Positions 5,230 through 7,347 of a stretch of 7,347 bases of DNA are shown piece after piece. The notes below the pieces were generated by a model. That model was not told the origin of the DNA. It worked only from the letters and a program-made list of their open reading frames with translations, and searched no databases. Origin of the DNA: Hyphomicrobiales bacterium (GTDB lineage: Bacteria > Pseudomonadota > Alphaproteobacteria > Rhizobiales > Beijerinckiaceae); NCBI GenBank assembly GCA_028290125.1, contig JAQGKM010000291.1, positions 1 through 7,347 of the forward strand, in the 5' to 3' direction. The position numbers and the translations under genes were made by a program. Position 1 is the stretch's first letter. Every line of letters starts with the position of its first letter.

Positions 5230-6066
5230 ATGAGCGACGCCGGAACGCTCGATCGCGACACCACCGCCAACGCGCGCCAACCCGGCGCGCGCTTTGCTGT
5301 GTTCAGCTCCGCCTTCGCGGTCGGGCTGATTCTGCCGCTCGCGACCGCCATCCTGTATGAAGCGGCTTTCCGGCTCGGGCTCGTGCAGGCGCGCCTGCTG
5401 CCGCCGCCGAGCCGCGTCTTCGCGACCTTGTGGGAGCTGGCGGCGAGCGGCGAATTGCTCACCCATGTCGTCGCGACCTCGCTGCGCGTGCTGTCGGGTT
5501 TCGCGATCGGCTCGGGCGTCGGCATGGTGCTCGGCGCCGTGACAGGCTCGTCGACCGCGGCGCGGCGCTTTCTCGACCCGACGCTGCAGGCGCTTCGCGC
5601 CATTCCGTCGCTCGCCTGGGTGCCGCTGTTCATCCTCTGGCTCGGCATTTTCGAAAGCTCGAAAATAGCGCTGATTGCGGTCGGCGTGTTCTTTCCGGTC
5701 TATCTCGGCGTCATGGGCGCCATCGCCAATGTCGATCGCAAGATCGTCGAAGTCGGCCGCGTGTTTCGCCTGTCGCGCGCGGCTCTCGCGCGACGCGTGC
5801 TGCTGCCCGCGATCCTGCCGGATTTCATCATCGCCATTCGCTCGGGCCTCGGCCTCGGCTTCATGTTCGTCGTCGCCGCCGAACTGATGGGCGCGTCGGA
5901 GGGCCTCGGCTATTTGCTCGTCGACGGCCAGCAGCTCGGCAAGCCCGCGCAGATTCTCGCCGCCATCATCGCCTTCGCGGTGATCGGAAAACTGTTCGAC
6001 TGGATCATCGTCGCAGCCAGCAAGCCCTTCCTGTCGTGGCAGGACACGCACCAGAGGGGCGCGTGA
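5230..6066 (+). CDS. ABC importer permease, sulfonate/nitrate/taurine type (SsuC-like)
   Basis: 278-residue inner-membrane subunit of the BPD_transp_1 family. After a hydrophilic N-terminus (1-21) there are about six hydrophobic segments, near 24-46, 81-104, 127-141, 145-164, 198-218 and 241-262. LLPPPSRVFATLWEL (56-70) is the periplasmic stretch typical of SsuC/TauC proteins, and IPSLAWVPLFILWLGIFESSK (125-145) is the conserved core. The EAA-type coupling loop that docks on the ATPase is EVGRVFRLSRAALARRVLLPAILP (174-197). The ATG has GGAG (5221-5224) five bases upstream. The stop codon is one base before the ATPase ATG, which indicates tight translational coupling. Length is normal for the family. 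The family is certain; the exact substrate is not. Confidence 0.94.
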   Translation: MSDAGTLDRDTTANARQPGARFAVFSSAFAVGLILPLATAILYEAAFRLGLVQARLLPPPSRVFATLWELAASGELLTHVVATSLRVLSGFAIGSGVGMVLGAVTGSSTAARRFLDPTLQALRAIPSLAWVPLFILWLGIFESSKIALIAVGVFFPVYLGVMGAIANVDRKIVEVGRVFRLSRAALARRVLLPAILPDFIIAIRSGLGLGFMFVVAAELMGASEGLGYLLVDGQQLGKPAQILAAIIAFAVIGKLFDWIIVAASKPFLSWQDTHQRGA

Positions 6067-6067
6067 C

Positions 6068-6850
6068 ATGCTGAGCATCGACCAGATCTGCAAGATCTAT
6101 CCGAATGGCACGCATGCGCTCGACAAGATCGCGCTCGATGTCGGCGCAGGCGAGATCGTCTCGCTTGTCGGCGGTTCGGGCTGCGGCAAGACCACGCTGC
6201 TGCGCATGATCAGCGGGCTCGAGAGCCCGACGCGCGGCGCGGTTTCGCTCGATGGCGACGTCATCCTCGCGCCCCATCCCGCCGTCGGCATCGTTTTCCA
6301 GGAAGCGCGCCTGCTGCCGTGGCTGACGGTGGCGGAAAACATTGCGTTCGGGCTCGATCATCTGCCGAAAACCGAACGCGACAAGCGCGTCGATGAAGCC
6401 CTGCTGCGCGTCGGTCTCTCGGGCTATGGCAAGCGGTGGCCGCGCGAATTGTCGGGCGGCCAGGCGCAGCGCGTGGCGATCGTGCGCGCGCTCGTCGCGC
6501 AGCCAAAAGCCCTTCTGCTGGACGAGCCTTTTTCCGCGCTCGATGCGCTGACCCGCGCCTCGCTGCAGGATCATCTGCTCGCGTTGTGGGATGCGCACCG
6601 CCCGACCATGGTGCTGGTGACGCATGACGTGGAAGAGGCGGTGCTGCTCGCCGACCGCGCCATCGTGCTTCAGCCGCGCCCGGGCCGCATCTTCGCTGAT
6701 ATTCCGATCGAGCTGCCGCGCCCGCGCGACCGGCTCTCGCCCGAATTCGCCGACGCCAAGCGCATGGTCATGCATGCGCTCGACGGTTCGCTGAGCCAAC
6801 CCACGCCCACGAAATCCGGCAAGGCCACGCAGCCCGCCGGCTGGTGGTAA
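6068..6850 (+). CDS. ABC importer ATP-binding protein (SsuB-like)
   Basis: 260-residue ATPase that powers the importer from the cytoplasmic face. All catalytic motifs are intact: Walker A GGSGCGKT (35-42), Q-loop Gln78 in VFQEARLLPW (76-85), signature LSGGQ (128-132), Walker B ALLLDEP (148-154), D-loop SALD (156-159) and switch His186 in THD. The sequence FQEARLLPW and the stretch LDALTRASLQDHLLALWDAH after Walker B closely resemble E. coli SsuB (FQDARLLPW), which favours the sulfonate branch over general ABC ATPases. The tail after about residue 240 (SLSQPTPTKSGKATQPAGWW) is low in order and lies beyond the core domain. GAGGGG (6054-6059) within the end of the permease gene serves as the ribosome site. 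Its stop is 23 bases before the OsmC-family ATG, so all four genes are probably one operon. Confidence 0.95.
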   Translation: MLSIDQICKIYPNGTHALDKIALDVGAGEIVSLVGGSGCGKTTLLRMISGLESPTRGAVSLDGDVILAPHPAVGIVFQEARLLPWLTVAENIAFGLDHLPKTERDKRVDEALLRVGLSGYGKRWPRELSGGQAQRVAIVRALVAQPKALLLDEPFSALDALTRASLQDHLLALWDAHRPTMVLVTHDVEEAVLLADRAIVLQPRPGRIFADIPIELPRPRDRLSPEFADAKRMVMHALDGSLSQPTPTKSGKATQPAGWW

Positions 6851-6873
6851 GTTTCAAAACAGGAGTGACGACG

Positions 6874-7347
6874 ATGGACGCCAATGCACTGCGCGCCATG
6901 CAGGCCCCCTACAAGGACAAGTACAAGAGCGACCCGAACGCCGCCGTCATCACCCTCAAGGCGCACGGCACGCTCGACGAGTCGAAGATCGCCTGCAAGG
7001 TCGAGACCGGCCGCGCGCTGGCGATTGCCGGCCTGCATCCGGCGACCGGCGGCTCGGGCGCCGAATTGTGCTCGGGCGACATGCTGCTGGAGGCGCTCGT
7101 CGCCTGCGCTGGCGTGACGCTGAAGGCTGTCGCGACGGCGCTCGACATTCCGCTGAAGAGCGGCGTGGTGAAGGCCGAAGGCGATCTCGATTTCCGCGGC
7201 ACGCTCGGCGTCGACAAGGAAGCCCCGGTCGGCTTCCGCGAGATCCGCCTGAGCTTCGACCTCGACACCGACGCGTCGGAAGAGCAGATCGCCTCCCTGG
7301 TCAAGCTGACCGAGCGTTACTGCGTGATCTTCCAGACGCTGAACAAG
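6874..7347 (+). CDS. OsmC-family protein (right edge of window, stop codon not reached)
   Basis: 158 residues are visible from an ATG with a strong AGGAG (6861-6865) eight bases upstream; the frame is open to the last base. The OsmC/Ohr fold is indicated by GSGAELCSGDMLLEALVACAG (60-80) with conserved Cys78 at the start of the long central helix, the strand region SGVVKAEGDLDFRG (96-109), FREIRLSFDLDTDA (121-134), and the second conserved cysteine, Cys150, in LTERYCVIFQTL. Classical Ohr/OsmC peroxidases have Cys-Pro at the second site; here it is Cys-Val, as in a branch of less studied OsmC-like proteins. An additional Cys66 lies 12 residues before Cys78. Family members reduce organic hydroperoxides through the cysteine pair. 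Its place as fourth gene after an SsuABC-type importer suggests a job linked to the imported compound or to sulfur limitation, which is inferred. Only a few residues are probably missing. Confidence 0.88.
   Translation, partial: MDANALRAMQAPYKDKYKSDPNAAVITLKAHGTLDESKIACKVETGRALAIAGLHPATGGSGAELCSGDMLLEALVACAGVTLKAVATALDIPLKSGVVKAEGDLDFRGTLGVDKEAPVGFREIRLSFDLDTDASEEQIASLVKLTERYCVIFQTLNK

Noticed and set aside
4150..6093. 647-codon open frame on the minus strand, antisense to the binding-protein and permease genes
   Set aside because: It is a mirror of the GC-rich codon pattern on the other strand. Its product is dominated by Arg, Asp, Glu, Gly and His with no domain, and both plus-strand genes have clear family motifs.
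1..7347. tRNA, rRNA, CRISPR array, insertion sequence or prophage signals
   Set aside because: None was seen: no spaced direct repeats, no transposase or integrase motifs, and no base-composition break apart from the short AT-rich leader near 4072-4158.

Overview
The window reads as a chromosomal segment from a GC-rich alphaproteobacterium, most likely of the Hyphomicrobiales (Rhizobiales) type. This is inferred from codon use (strong GC at third positions), the divergent pairing of a GST-fold protein with uppP, the divergent nth/DUF2244 pair and the protein sequences themselves. No ribosomal or tRNA gene, insertion sequence, integrase, phage gene or CRISPR array was seen, and gene density is high; no gene-free stretch exceeds about 160 bases.

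Layout, left to right. (1) A GST-fold protein on the minus strand runs off the left edge. It resembles FzlA, the FtsZ-associated GST homologue of alphaproteobacteria. It is transcribed divergently from uppP, the undecaprenyl-pyrophosphate phosphatase that recycles the lipid carrier for peptidoglycan. (2) A short unrecognised minus-strand gene meets uppP tail to tail with one base between the stop codons, and lies downstream of nth (endonuclease III) on the same strand. Nth carries an unusual Lys/Ala/Pro-rich N-terminal extension containing a three-copy pentapeptide repeat. (3) Divergent from nth are a two-TM DUF2244 protein and then an Ada-like fusion (AraC-type HTH plus O6-alkylguanine-DNA alkyltransferase) that lacks the zinc-binding phosphotriester sensor of E. 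coli Ada. Nth and this protein make a small DNA-repair neighbourhood.

(4) The right half is a plus-strand operon for a sulfonate/nitrate/taurine-type ABC importer: periplasmic binding protein, permease and ATPase, all SsuA/SsuC/SsuB-like, followed 23 bases later by an OsmC-family protein that is cut by the right edge. An AT-rich leader precedes the operon, with a TTGACA box and several operator-like dyads built on the half-site ACGAA/TTCGT. A perfect 8-bp stem-loop separates the binding-protein gene from the permease gene, a usual place for a differential-expression element. Permease and ATPase are one base apart and probably translationally coupled. The importer probably brings in an organosulfur or related anion. 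The OsmC protein has two conserved cysteines and may handle thiol or peroxide chemistry linked to that substrate. No desulfonating monooxygenase is visible, so the substrate is open.

Nothing here is clearly a new kind of system. The most notable points are the dyad cluster before the importer, the OsmC partner of the importer, the Ada-like protein without its sensor domain and with a tandem repeat upstream, and the Nth tail.
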